A stretch of DNA of 64,000 bases from positions 16,866,501 through 16,930,500 of the forward strand of contig NC_135241.1 in the NCBI RefSeq assembly GCF_947623445.1. The letters run 5' to 3'. Position 1 is the stretch's first letter; every line of letters starts with the position of its first letter. The DNA comes from Clavelina lepadiformis. Its lineage: Eukaryota > Chordata > Ascidiacea > Aplousobranchia > Clavelinidae. The notes under the pieces are model-generated. The model did not search any database. It saw nothing but the letters and a program-made list of their open reading frames with translations, and had not been told where the DNA came from. This document shows, in pieces, positions 48,135-60,107 of the stretch. The position numbers were made by a program, and so were the translations under genes.

Positions 48135-48782
48135 CTAACTTCTTAGAGCTTCGAGTCTTTGTTGCATAACATCATCATCCTCAGTTTCCACTTCTTCTTC
48201 AGGAACTTCTACATGCGGGAGTTCACCAACTTCAGAATCAGGTATTTTACCCAAAGCACCAGCGGTTATTTCATAGAGAACTTTATCAATTTCATCTTGG
48301 GCAGCTTCCTCCATCTCTTCACCTTCATCAAAAGCTGGAAAAGCTTCATCCATTGTCTCCTCAATGATGCCCATTTTCATCATTTCTTTTGAAAGCTCCA
48401 TCATTGAATCTCGCACTTCTGACACTTTCACCAAAGACTGCATGGCTTTCATAACATCAGTACTCTTCTCAAATGCACCAGATACACGAACCATAGCAGC
48501 TTGATTTTTAACAGACATTTCCACAGAACTAATTTGTGCTTTGGCAGCATAAATTCTGTTAACGGCCTTTTTAGTGTGAACAATTTCCTTGGCCAGAATA
48601 GCACAGGTTGTTTTATCACCTTTGCTGGCAGCAGCCTTTAAAGAGTGCTTCACTTTCAACTCTTCTTTCTTTATGTTGTTGAGTTGTCTGTCTAAAACTC
48701 TTCCCTCTTTTCTCAAGGCACGAGAGACTTCCTGAACTTTCTTACGAGGGTCAGGTGGAGGTTTTTTCCCAAACAAGTGCAT
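48135..48782 (-). CDS. CHMP3: charged multivesicular body protein 3 (ESCRT-III, Vps24), single exon
   Basis: A 215-residue intronless frame. It shows the ESCRT-III Snf7 fold: a basic N-terminal half (KKVQEVSRALRKEGRVLDRQ, KKAVNRIYAAKAQ), the strongly conserved KSTDVMKAMQSLVKV and ELSKEMMKMGIIEE, an acidic hinge (EGEEMEEAAQDEIDKVLYEI), TAGALGKIP, and a C-terminal MIT-interacting helix (MQQRLEALRS). CHMP3 joins CHMP2 in the ESCRT-III filament that drives membrane scission at endosomes, the midbody and the nuclear envelope; VPS4 reads the C-terminal motif. Length equals the human protein (222). One oddity: the N-terminus is MHLFGK, whereas vertebrate CHMP3 has MGLFGK with a myristoylatable glycine. 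Confidence 0.96.
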   Translation of the reverse strand: MHLFGKKPPPDPRKKVQEVSRALRKEGRVLDRQLNNIKKEELKVKHSLKAAASKGDKTTCAILAKEIVHTKKAVNRIYAAKAQISSVEMSVKNQAAMVRVSGAFEKSTDVMKAMQSLVKVSEVRDSMMELSKEMMKMGIIEETMDEAFPAFDEGEEMEEAAQDEIDKVLYEITAGALGKIPDSEVGELPHVEVPEEEVETEDDDVMQQRLEALRS

Positions 48783-51700
48783 TGTAAAAATTCATGCATA
48801 TAACATTAGCAAATCCTGAATTGAAATTATGATTATTAGCTGTACGATGAGAGTACACATTTATACATAAATACTTATATAATTATATTTATGATATATA
48901 TAGTATTAATAAAATAATAATTAAATATGAAAGGAAGGTTGCACCAGCCTGTCTTATTTTAACATGTATTCACCTGAGCCAAGCTAGTGAACAATATTTG
49001 AATATCATTTGTTAACGTAACAAAAGTCAAGCCAGCAAGAGGATAAGCAAAGACAGTAAACAAAATTAAAAACTAAAGTGGAAAGTATCCTATTAAGATT
49101 TCTTTCAACTCGCCTTGATCAATATTTGCATGCACCAAACTTTTTGTTAAACTACTCCTTCTTCTACAAATGAAAATAGGCCTCTTGAAATTCGGTGGCC
49201 ATTTTGTCTAAGGGTGTAAGCATGAGAAAAAATAACGGAAAGAGTGATTTCATTTAACTCCCAATGTGTTTTTTATAGTTCAACAAATTTTTGTTAACTC
49301 TAGAGCTATATCATGACAATCTTCAAAACTTTAACTTTCTATATACGGTACATGTTTTAAATTTGTTTAACATCACTAATGCTGCAATGTTATTTTTGTG
49401 TTTTGAAACAAAATAATTTTCATTTTCTGGTCTTACTTTAAAACACCATATTGAAAAGTCTAGTTTGCTAATTTATATATTGTGCATATGAATAAAACCA
49501 GCAGGCTTTAATAAAAATAACGAAGTAAAAATCCTATCAACAAAATATTAATTTTATTTACAACAGCAAAAAAAGATACGTACTAAAAAAATCTAACGTA
49601 CATAGCTGAACACGTATAAAATAGAAGGACCTAAGTGCGACCTTTGAAACACTTGTGGGTGAGTTGAAACTGTAAAATACAATTGAAGCTTAAGGTGCGG
49701 CTATGACAATACATCTCACAAACTTTAAGAAGTAATTTTGAGTTTACGGTCATAGACTTAATGTTTGAGTCATGTTTAAAATAAATTTTAAGTTGATAAT
49801 GTTTTTGTTTGCACTTTTTGCAGAGTGATAATTGCGCAAGTCCATTCCTTCTGTTATATACATGCCTTGATCATACTTAATTCAATTGGTGGTGTTATGA
49901 ATAGAGTTCAAAGTATCCTAATTAAACGAACAGTTTTAATTAAATTTTGCAATTTCAAATTATCTTTACGCGGTCAAAGTTTCACCTAAGGCTTCGATTG
50001 AATTTTACACTTTCAATGCATCCACAAGTGATCAAAGTTATCAAAACGATCTAAGCTGTTTAAGCAAACCTGTATATTTCGAAAGAAATCCCCTAATGGC
50101 TTTGGCCAGTTGAAAATGGGATGTAGAAAGCAAAAACAGCCTTAAAATACCTCCGTGGTGCAGTTGTTATGCTTTCCGGTCAGAAAATAGCAGTACGGTA
50201 CAGAAAATGAAAGTACGGGAAAATGTCTTTATTATATCTTAGTGATGTACATTTAAGATTTTGCGAAAATTGTTTGCACCAAGCCAGACAGGTCTGTTGA
50301 AAACTAGGCGTAGGCCTAGGTGAAATGGCTGATTTTGCAGTTCTTTCTTAAAACTGTTTTCATGCATGATGCATCATATACATGCATGTTCACACAATCA
50401 AAAAAAGCTGTCCTGACCCCAATAAAGATACCGGTACCGGCATTTAAATTTGTTTGAATGTTTTATGTTTACCCATCTGTATTCACTTTGTTGGCTAAAC
50501 CTAGGTTGTAGGCAAACCATTTGGACACTAAGCTTGTACAGAAGTTTATTCGGGTCTAGTATACAAGCGCACAACCAGATGACGTCACAATTTAAAAGCT
50601 GGGATCTTACCTAGTTTTGTGTTTATATAATATTTATGAGTCTAGTATACAAAGGCATCCTGTGTTTGTGCACTTGTATACCACACCCGTTTATTCTATC
50701 ACGTGAGAAGTAACGCAGTTTCGATGAAAGTACCTGTATAAGCTTTTAAAGTTCTTTTATCTTTGAGTTCGAGACGCAGTAACCACTACAGTGACTACAC
50801 TATGCACCAAGTGGTGCGTGGTTTCTGACGTCAAAAAAAGTGATGCTTGTGCGTCGTAAGGCGCATAATGGCTTAAGAGTAAGCTGCGCGTCATGGAGTT
50901 TACGCAACGCTAATTTACAGTACTTTCCGTTTGACAACTTATCGGCAGCTATTGATTTAAATATTGTTTGATTAATAAAAATTTTAATGCAAAACTATTT
51001 TTGATAAGTATTAATTGGTTTGAAATTTATTATTTGGCAGTGAAAGACAGTTATTGGTTACGGTAAGGCTATAGTTTCTGAATTAACTACAAATTGCTGG
51101 CTAGGAATATTTTTTAACAAGAGACAGTGCGTTCATTAGCTTACTTACATAACGACTTATTCAGCCCAAAAGATTTTGTTGCGACTTTAGCATCCATTTA
51201 TCGCACCTTATTTTTACCTTATGTTAACACAAATGATAGATATTAGGCCTACTTCTAACTTTTGCATATTAATATTTTATAAATTCAGTTTCATCAGCAA
51301 CATACAAAAATGTAACAAACAAACAACTTGGCTTATAAAAAGAGGTTAGGTCGTCGAATAATGTAATTTATTGATTCCAATTAACGAAAAATCAAAAAAA
51401 TTGCGATGACGGGTAATTCCCCTGGCATAAAGCCGAAATTCAATTTTCTAAACCCATTATAACCTATAAGTTATATTTCCTTTATTAAACAATCTATACT
51501 ATTAAATATGCTTTATAGATGTGTTGGTTAAATAGTTCTAACAAAACATTTTTATTACACGTTTGGGGTAATAGGCTACTGCATGTAAATATCCTGTATG
51601 CATTTTTTTGTATTAGGCTAAATGTTTGAGACAAAATTCCGTATAGCTCCTTAATACGTTTTAGTTCCAGGCCCACCACGGTTTTAATCCGGCTCTGAAC

Positions 51701-54212
51701 TCGACCACCCAAAAAAAGATCAATCGGAAAATATACAATACATGGGTTAAACTTTTATAATTCTGGCAATATTAACATCACCATAAATAATTAACGTGCA
51801 AGTTGAAGTTTCTGTTTTGATGGAATATTCTAAATAACTTATTTTAAATATTTTATCAGGTTATGTGTGATGATTTTGATTGTTTCAGATGGTGTCGCAG
51901 AGTGTGTGGTCAGCACACGGATTTTGTTTGCTTACAACTTCCAAATAGTACACTATATAGAATTATAGATCATTGAAATATTATAAAAAGCTGCCGGATT
52001 TATTTAAATAAAATTTTAACTACTAGAGGTGATAACAAAACGTATATCATACGATACTGAAGTATTGCCATAAATGGACCTAGCGTATAGCGTTATTCGA
52101 AGCAAACAAATTTGTGCGCTATGTTGATATGACGTCACCTGTCACATGCGCCACTGGCGCATAAGTTTGTGGAGCCTTAAAATCGGTGGTAGCGCGTATG
52201 GTGCGTTACCTAATAAAATCATGGCGTGTATTGCGCGTGAAAATTATTTACTTTGTATAAAAGCGTATTTAGGTATGTTACAGAAACATGTGGTTTATTT
52301 TTCGCCATCAATTTTAGGAGTTAAGTTATATAGGCCTAACTTAGTCGTAACTTTGTTGCAGTAAAATAAAACGGAACTATACTCACATGATGATGACGTT
52401 TTAAGATAATGTTCAATATTGTAACAGTTAACACGACTTGTAAAGCAAAGAAACCTTAGGGCTACGAAGAAACAAAAACGTAGTGGGAATTAAAATGTTT
52501 ATCAAAATCTCTGCGATACTGTATTATCTGTAAAACTTTGGATATTTTTTGTATTCCAATCGTGAACAAGCTAAAGTTAACTAATTCTACCGAAATAAAA
52601 ATGTCAAGAACACATCTACAGCAGCAATATTACGACTAACTTACATCTTGACGGATCCACAAAATAGTTGTCGTTAACAAAGTTACCCAAGTTTGTGTTC
52701 TCAGCAGTTTGTAATCATCCATTTATAGACTATAAATATCATTTTAATGTGAAAGCTATTAACAATAGACTACTTATAACTTGATTATATTTATCACTCG
52801 TATATATATGTTTTATTTTATTATCATAACGTTTATAAGCATAACAAACTTGATCTTTTTGTGAAATTCTAGGCATACGCGCTGAGCATAGTAGCCAGCA
52901 TAGTTGGTTTATTTACACGTGCACTTATTTTATATTTGTGGAAATACACATATCTGCCTGCCTAATATTTTTTCACATCCTTTTCCGTGGTGACTTTTTT
53001 ATAATAATATTATATAAATATTTAACATTTAAATAAATTCAAAATTTATATAAATAATATTTCGGTTACTGTATGTGGGCAAAGTAGGTTTATCCGCCTA
53101 TCTATAAAAGAGGAATAGTTACTCCTACTATAACTCGAAAGAAAGATTCATTGTTATGTTCTTTATTCTTATTAATGAATCCATATACTTTCTTCATAGG
53201 CCTACAATTGATAGTTTGAGCATGTTAAGTTAAAAACATAGATTAAACATAACTTTATGATGTAACGCACCATCACGCCACACCATCGGCCATTTAAGTT
53301 TGCCAAAATTTTACTCTACTACGAATCTTTATTCCTATATCTGAAAACCGGAGTAAGACTTCCATCATATTTTCTTCTCAGTGAAACAAAACATAAAGTA
53401 GCTTGAAAGGAAACAAGAGTTGTGGCACCCGCCATCAGTGTCATTACCATTTACTTCGTGTAAACGCAACCGCTTGGTTAAAATGTACCAACTGCGGCAC
53501 TCACTGTTGCTGTCCTTCCAGTTATTTCTAGCAGTAAGCTATACTGAGCAGCAGGGTCTCTTGCTATCCGAGGTGTCAATACTTTCCCCTACAAATGTTT
53601 CTTTCTACAGGCAATGGCATGTCTGTTGATTTGTTAATCAAATTTCCATCGCATTACGAATTTAATTCCATGCAGGACTATAGAAAACAGAGTGAAGCAT
53701 TGCAGACAAACGTAGCTATCAACTGTATTCCATATAGGTCCGCCGCTAAAGAAACTGGAACTTTTACAAACTGAGAAGGATGTAAAATAACTTATGAATG
53801 TGGATATATATATATACGCACATGATAACCGTAATTAATTAGTGATATGCTATCACAATCTCTCTCCCCGAATGATGATTGCACCACTTTTATATTCGGC
53901 GATGATTTCTCATTACCACTCCAACCGCGATTACCGAGCTTAAATTTGGTAACGTTATGCATGTTTGGCACTTAAAGCCTAATAAATAAAAAACATTCGT
54001 TATTGTAATATTGAAGCATGTAAAACATGAAATGAAAGCAAGTTTTTAACGAATATATTGCAATATCATGCTACACAAAGGGCGTTTAGCTACAACTTTG
54101 ATTTTGTCGTCATAATCAAGTTGCGTTAACAATCAACCATTTATATTTTCACAAACATTTGGTTGTAATAATAGACCTTCTCATACAGCGAATATTTACT
54201 AATTGACATGTA
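48783..54212. other. long intergenic region, no gene recognised
   Basis: 5.4 kb of AT-rich DNA. It must contain the CHMP3 promoter (near 48.8 kb) and the 3' UTR of the FUT8-like gene (near 54.2 kb). GTCTAGTATACAA occurs twice (about 50553 and 50640). Several TGACGTCA-type sites are present (about 50578, 50829 and 52132). Short frames have no domain. Confidence 0.4.
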
Positions 54213-55802
54213 TTAATCCAAAAAAGAGAAGCGGGATTTTCGTGGATATGGTTTTACTTTGTAACTGGGAACAAGGCCTTCCGCTTTTGTTTTAAGATTT
54301 TGCATCCAATAATAACCATTCAATTTAACTTGCGGATCTTCTTGTGCCATGTCGTATATTTCTAGGATGTCACCTGGATTCACGTCAAGTTCATTTAATC
54401 GTGTGTTCGAGCGATGAGTAATGATTGTAATGTAGCGATTACGAGTGAGAGGCGTGGTCCAAAGTGGGTTATAACCGCCGTCAATCGAATATAAACGGTC
54501 GCTTGGGTCCGCATATAAAGATTGCATCAAATGATATACTAAGCGACAAACGTTTGATGAATATCCACATACAACGAAGTCACATTTGCTCAGAATATGA
54601 ATATCTGTCAGCAAACCTTCAAGCCCAGGATCGCTTCGCCTTTTGCTTCCAGATGCGTAAGTCGTGCTCACTTTGTTGTGCACTATCTGATATTCAGAAT
54701 ACCGGCTACGAAGTTTTGGTATCACAGATGACGCATCTGTAGCAACATATATTTGTCGTTTGAAATTTTTAACGTTTCCTCGTAGCTGATTTCTCTGTTC
54801 TTCTCTATTCCACCAACGTTCAACGTGATCCATATATGCTTCGACCGGATGAGTAATAAACTTGTCTGTACGCCGTATATGAACTCCTACAATAGGTTGG
54901 GTTTTTAGCAAAACTTTTTCTTTTTCTTCAAATTTGGTTTTTAGCCATGCTTTCGGTCTCATTACAAAACTTGCTATCTGTCCATTCCACCAAGCTAAAG
55001 GTTCACTGTTGAAGCCATATATTAAGGGCATGAGATCGTTAGGCACACTGTATGATGAAGCAATTATACTAGCTCTTGGTCGCATGTTCATCGTAAAGTT
55101 AATGCATGAAACGTTTGTGAAAAGTGTTGAAATTGTGTCCTTATGAATGCTTTCCATTACACGGCAGCGTTCCGTCACGTTCAAACAAGTTGTCATTGGC
55201 CTGAACACAGAGTTAAATTGTAACAAAGTGTTTTGCATTTTGGTTTCTTTTTTCGCTGACAAAACAACTGTCCTGTTCAGCGTAATTCCAAGATTTACGC
55301 AAGCAACGATATGCCGCATTATGCAGCCATAGCCACAATAAAACTTTTGTTCACAGATGAGCAACTTAGTCCTACTGCAGTCTTCTGGATTTTGTAGGTC
55401 AAAAATTTTACTTGCAACGTGTCTTTTTAATTTAGTTGCTATTCTATTCAATTCTGGTGGTGTTGCTTTATCGGTTAGGTCATTAATTTTATTCAACAAA
55501 AAGTTAATTCTGTTTTCGGCTTCTTTTGTAGGCAACTCCTTGTTTCCAGATTCAGGTTTCTGATTGGACAAATACAACTGGAGTTGAACAAGTTCCTTTT
55601 GACATAAAGTAATAGTTTCTTTTATTGCTGATTGGTTTTGGAGAAATGAAATATCCGTTTTTGTCAGCTTAAAATTTGATTTGTTTTGACGATAATAATT
55701 GTGATGAAGTATTTGCTTTATATTTTCCAATCTGAATGTTACAAGAATTGTTCCAATAGATATCCCAACAAATATAAGAGCTAAATAATTCAAAAACTTC
55801 AT
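54213..55802 (-). CDS. FUT8: alpha-(1,6)-fucosyltransferase (FUT8-like), single exon
   Basis: A 529-residue intronless frame, a type II Golgi glycosyltransferase. Residues 5-22 are the membrane anchor (YLALIFVGISIGTILVTF), followed by a helical stem to about residue 130. The catalytic region then follows (CSRTKLLICEQKFYCGYGCIMRHI). Motif I is GVHIRRTDK with Arg310-Arg311, the GDP-fucose-binding pair of GT23. The second conserved block begins at D400 (DIHILSKCDFVVC, then SSNVCRL). A C-terminal SH3 domain (about 465-520: DVNPGDILEIY, NGYYWMQNL, GLVPSYKV) is also diagnostic of FUT8. The enzyme adds core fucose to the innermost GlcNAc of N-glycans. Human FUT8 is 575 residues and multi-exon; lack of introns here and moderate divergence suggest either intron loss or a retrocopy paralogue. 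Confidence 0.93.
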   Translation of the reverse strand: MKFLNYLALIFVGISIGTILVTFRLENIKQILHHNYYRQNKSNFKLTKTDISFLQNQSAIKETITLCQKELVQLQLYLSNQKPESGNKELPTKEAENRINFLLNKINDLTDKATPPELNRIATKLKRHVASKIFDLQNPEDCSRTKLLICEQKFYCGYGCIMRHIVACVNLGITLNRTVVLSAKKETKMQNTLLQFNSVFRPMTTCLNVTERCRVMESIHKDTISTLFTNVSCINFTMNMRPRASIIASSYSVPNDLMPLIYGFNSEPLAWWNGQIASFVMRPKAWLKTKFEEKEKVLLKTQPIVGVHIRRTDKFITHPVEAYMDHVERWWNREEQRNQLRGNVKNFKRQIYVATDASSVIPKLRSRYSEYQIVHNKVSTTYASGSKRRSDPGLEGLLTDIHILSKCDFVVCGYSSNVCRLVYHLMQSLYADPSDRLYSIDGGYNPLWTTPLTRNRYITIITHRSNTRLNELDVNPGDILEIYDMAQEDPQVKLNGYYWMQNLKTKAEGLVPSYKVKPYPRKSRFSFLD

Positions 55803-55935
55803 CGTTTTTTAGTTCAGCAATTCAGTTCAAGCTTATTGAAAATTGTTTTTCTATATCTGCTAACAAAAACAAATTAATTTGGCAAATGGCAATGCTAAAG
55901 TAAAGGATATGCCTATAGGCTAACTAAGCTGTAGT

Positions 55936-56214
55936 CAAGGGGTGCCCAAATTTTTAAGGTTGCAAGCTACTTTTGCCAGGTCGCATCAAAAATATCGATT
56001 AATAAAGAAAGTCTTACATCAACTGCAAACCTTATCTACATTTTTACAGAGTTTTTTTCGCACATAATATATTCAATCAATTTGACTTTAACCTAAAGAA
56101 GCTTTATAAAACATCAGAACGCCTTCCTTGTTTAAAAAATATATGAAAGTTTGGTTATCAGAAAATATCTAAATAAGTTTTGAGTGTTGTACAATCGATG
56201 TATTGGGTACTCCT
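55936..56214. mobile_element. hAT MITE, about 280 bp, with target-site duplication
   Basis: The left end reads CAAGGGGTGCCCAAAT and the right end TTGGGTACTCCT(G), an imperfect inverted repeat of the CAGGGGTGCCCAA type. The 9-mer GCTGTAGTC is present on both sides (55928-55936 and 56215-56223). The 8-bp duplication is therefore GCTGTAGT or CTGTAGTC, with one base of boundary ambiguity. It lies about 130 bases upstream of the FUT8-like start codon. Confidence 0.8.
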
Positions 56215-56223
56215 GCTGTAGTC

Positions 56224-57830
56224 TATTGCGAATAAAAATAAAACAAAAAAGAGCACTTCAAATTCAGACAAAGAAAGAAACGGCGTTAGAAAAGGGGAAA
56301 ACCCTATTGCGTTAACATACTTATTTCTTCATATAATTTTAAAGTTGTACCTCCTGTAAAGCTGTATGTAATGTATTGTTCACTACCCAATGATAAGTCT
56401 GAGTGGAGACCGCACTCGGTTTCCGAACAATGTTATACGAGCGTAGCCTGGTAGCATTTTATGGCTTGCTGGTCGTTAAGTTCGGAAGTTTGCTTATTCA
56501 TCATTTAGTCATTCTTTTTTTTTGTAGGGGCTACCATTGTGGTTGCATAGACTAGTCATATAGCCTATATCAGTACGCGATCCAGACTGCAGTTTGTCAT
56601 AAGCGCACTCAATAACTGCTTTTTATGAGCTTACAGTGCCGCACTAAGGGCATTATTTTGCACTTAATGACTTGGGCAGAACTTCTGTGAACTCAATTTT
56701 CAATTGATTTAAAATTGAACAAGTCAAACTGTGTACATTACCGGTAACATTACTGTATAGACCTAATTGCACATTTCCATTGCGTCTGAGCAATTTTGCA
56801 CACCGCACTTGTCACTTTTGGTTCTTAGGCGCACCAAAAATCTTGCTGAAAACGGCCATAATCTGCAGTCCGGTACATTTTCCATGCTCCATGGAGATAC
56901 CAAAATGACGAATTTTTGTCGATCGCAGTTGTTTGGAGAGTTTTTTTACAAATATTTAAGTTAATATTAATTGATAAGTCTTTAAGCCAGACCGCAGGGT
57001 ATTTCACATGCACTTGGGATTTTTTTGGTGCAAAACAGCTTTTACACCAGTACAACATATAATAATGCATAATTCCAATCATAATTTTGTGGACCTAGAC
57101 CAGAAATTATTCAGGCTAATATATTTTACCAGTATTCTAGTAAGCTACAAGTTCTAAAATTAGGTAGTATTTAAAGATTTTCGCTGACCAGCAAACCGAT
57201 TGCACACCAACTCACTGGTGTGATGGCCTCTGCACACCACAGATTTTGTCAAAAAATGATGTATTTTGCAGACTGTTTTGTAAGTTTAGGTAAGAATTAG
57301 AGAATTAACTGAAAATATTTGGTCTACTTTGAATTTCAGCACCCAATATCCAGATATTAGAATCAAATTTTTAGCAATTATTTTATCATAACTTCTTTTA
57401 TTTTGCCTCATTTACTCCTTCCAATTCAGGCCTTTATGTGTGAGTGCAAAAAAGGGACCCAACTTAAGAAATAATTGCATAAAAGAAATAGGCCTAACTT
57501 TATAGTAAAATAGTGACAGCCAACCAACGTAGCTGTTTTTATGATAAAGAGTTAAAAAAACAACGGGTTATTATCTATATATAAAGACTGTTATTATAGT
57601 TTCTAAAGGTTGGTGTATTCATGCTGCCACATCCTGTGTCGTACATGTGATCTTTTGTCAAAAAATAATCTGTCCTAAAACAATCAGGTATAAGATTATC
57701 AAAGTGAATATTTCATCAGCGTCTGTTTAGTGAAGTAGAAAAATTGTGTTACGATAACCGGCAGGCAGCAGGATTCCATTGGTAATGGATTTATCATTCC
57801 TGTTTTTGCTTGAGGAAAAAACGAGTTTCG
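56224..57830. other. intergenic, no gene recognised
   Basis: AT-rich with short chance frames (56767-56964 plus, 56825-57082 minus). Part of the FUT8-like upstream region. Confidence 0.4.
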
Positions 57831-57885
57831 TGATGAAGTGGTTGACGTCAGGACTAATTGTGCTGGAGGCCTGGGGCTTGAATCC
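57831..57885 (+). repeat. tRNA-like fragment, probable SINE head
   Basis: An A-box-like TGATGAAGTGG (57831-57841) and a B-box-like GGCTTGAATCC (57875-57885), 33 bases apart, are followed by TGCCAGCG, which could pair like an acceptor/T-arm remnant. No full cloverleaf can be drawn, so this is a decayed SINE head and not a tRNA gene. Confidence 0.45.
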
Positions 57886-60107
57886 TGCCAGCGTTTGGTT
57901 AATTGTTTTTTCAAAATTATTTTTTAAGGTATTTTAGTTGCGAGAGTTAAGAATTAGGGTATTAATTGAGGGGTTATGTTTGGATAAACTTGGAGTTTGG
58001 AAAATTTAGGATGTCATTGCAACTTTACAATTAGCGTATATTTCAATTTTTCCCTAGCCTAGTAACTGAATCATGTGAAACGGGAGTTTGGGTTTGAGGA
58101 GACTAATTTTCGATAAGTTTAGACTTTAGAACAATTAGTATGCCATTTTAAGTTTGAATTTAACAGTTATTTTGATTCAAAGACTAGGCTGTTTGCTGTA
58201 TTGGTATTTTTTACTTTGATAACCGGCGACCAACAAAATAAGTGTTCATATTCTTTACTGACTGTCAGTTATCGAAGTAGTAAAATGCTATATGCATAAT
58301 TGGCTAGCCATTTACTGAAGTTGCTTTTTCTAAATTCAGTAAGATGAGATAGACACTGCCTTAGTTCTTTTGTTCAATATTTTTACAATCTATTAAAAAT
58401 TGATAAGTGAAGTATTGAAATAAATTAGTAGGCCTACTACAACATCAGGATAATGTGTGCCATATACAGTATACTTTAAATATGGTGCATTTCTGCAATT
58501 ATGATACATTGGCCTTTTTATTCAAAAAATCTTCTTATGTGCCAAGGACTTTAAGCATATAGAGTTGTGAATCTTGACACTTATGTGGCACATAAGTGTC
58601 TACATTTATACCCTGTAATTCTCATTTAAAATTCATCATCCTAATGTACTATTTAATTGAGTAGGAACATTTAATCTATCAAAAATCTAGTATAGCATCT
58701 TATAACTACTCACCACAGTGCAATTAGTCAGATTCTAACCCAAATGTACTTTTGATATGTATCATTTATTATGAACAAAAATAGAATTTAGAAGCTTATT
58801 TACAGAAATATGTCATATGAGTTGTTATTATGTCTTAAAGAAAACTCTTTAGGTTTTCTGGGAATTACACCATAAACACTTTGTTTCCATAGCATGCAAG
58901 TGTCCTCACTATATTTTACTAGTCTACCGTATTTAACTCCTAAATATTTATTTGATCTAATTCGCCTTTTTAAAATAGGAAGTTCATATAAAATGCTACC
59001 TGCTTATCAAACAATCATAGACAATGTAGCAAAACTCTGTTTAATATGTCCTACATGAAAATACTTTATTCTATATTATTTTGATTACTTGTAATTAATA
59101 GTTACTAACAGCATATTACATGAAACAGTTACAGGATAAGTTAATTTCAACTTTGAATTGAGTCAAATGCTTATGTTCACGTAAGAACAACTATTTTAAG
59201 AATGAAGTTACTTGCTGTATGAAAAATATGGAATCAATAAAAACATTGTTTATGGAGCGTTTGTAAAGTAACTGATTCATAGAACTAAGATGTACTGTGA
59301 AAGTTTATTAACTTCCAGTTGACTGACTGCAGGTCCCCTAACATTACTTTAAATTATCTCAAATAGGTATAATTGGGAGAATTTATCGTATAAAATGTGT
59401 ATGAGCACTAGGGATGTGAGATAATTGGAATTTGTTAGAAAACAAATGATAATTTTTTTTTATTCATGCGAATTTTTAACTTTGCTCAAATCCCTTTATC
59501 AAAATACATGTCAAGCAACATTCATGCATTAACTTGCCTTTTTGTTGTTGAATGAAAAATTCAATCTGCTTTTCGTTTTTATACAAATTAATTAAAAATT
59601 TTCACATCCATTTAACTGTCCTTACAAGTTACAATCGATAACACAAACAAAAACTTTAATATTATGCAGTTGATGCCTTACTTTTTGAAAAATATAGGAT
59701 TTGTAAGGATGACAAAAATTATATATCAATATTTGCGTGTAAAATTTGGACTCATGTTCAATTAGGCGCATCCCTGCTGGGTACTGCACTGACATTTAGC
59801 TGGAATTGGTCTTTTTTCTCTAAATTGACAATAAAAATCAACTATTTATGCCATGGGCCAGACAAACCATTCCCATAAAATATTTACCTAAAATGTCATT
59901 CCATGAAGTTCACCATACCTGAGTTTGACATACCTAAGTATTTCCATGTATTGAAGAGGGGTTTTGCTTTGACCAATAAAGTTATGTATCCAAAATTTTG
60001 GGTTACTTAGAGTCAAGTTAACATGTCTTCACTTTATTATTTAAAGTATTGTTGTTGTAAGTTTAGGGTGTACTATTTATACAAATTGATAATAATTTTT
60101 CAACGTC
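57886..60107. other. intergenic region upstream of INO80E
   Basis: No gene recognised. A perfect 25-nt palindrome (GACACTTATGTG, one base, CACATAAGTGTC) is at 58576-58600. The INO80E promoter is expected near the right end. Confidence 0.4.
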
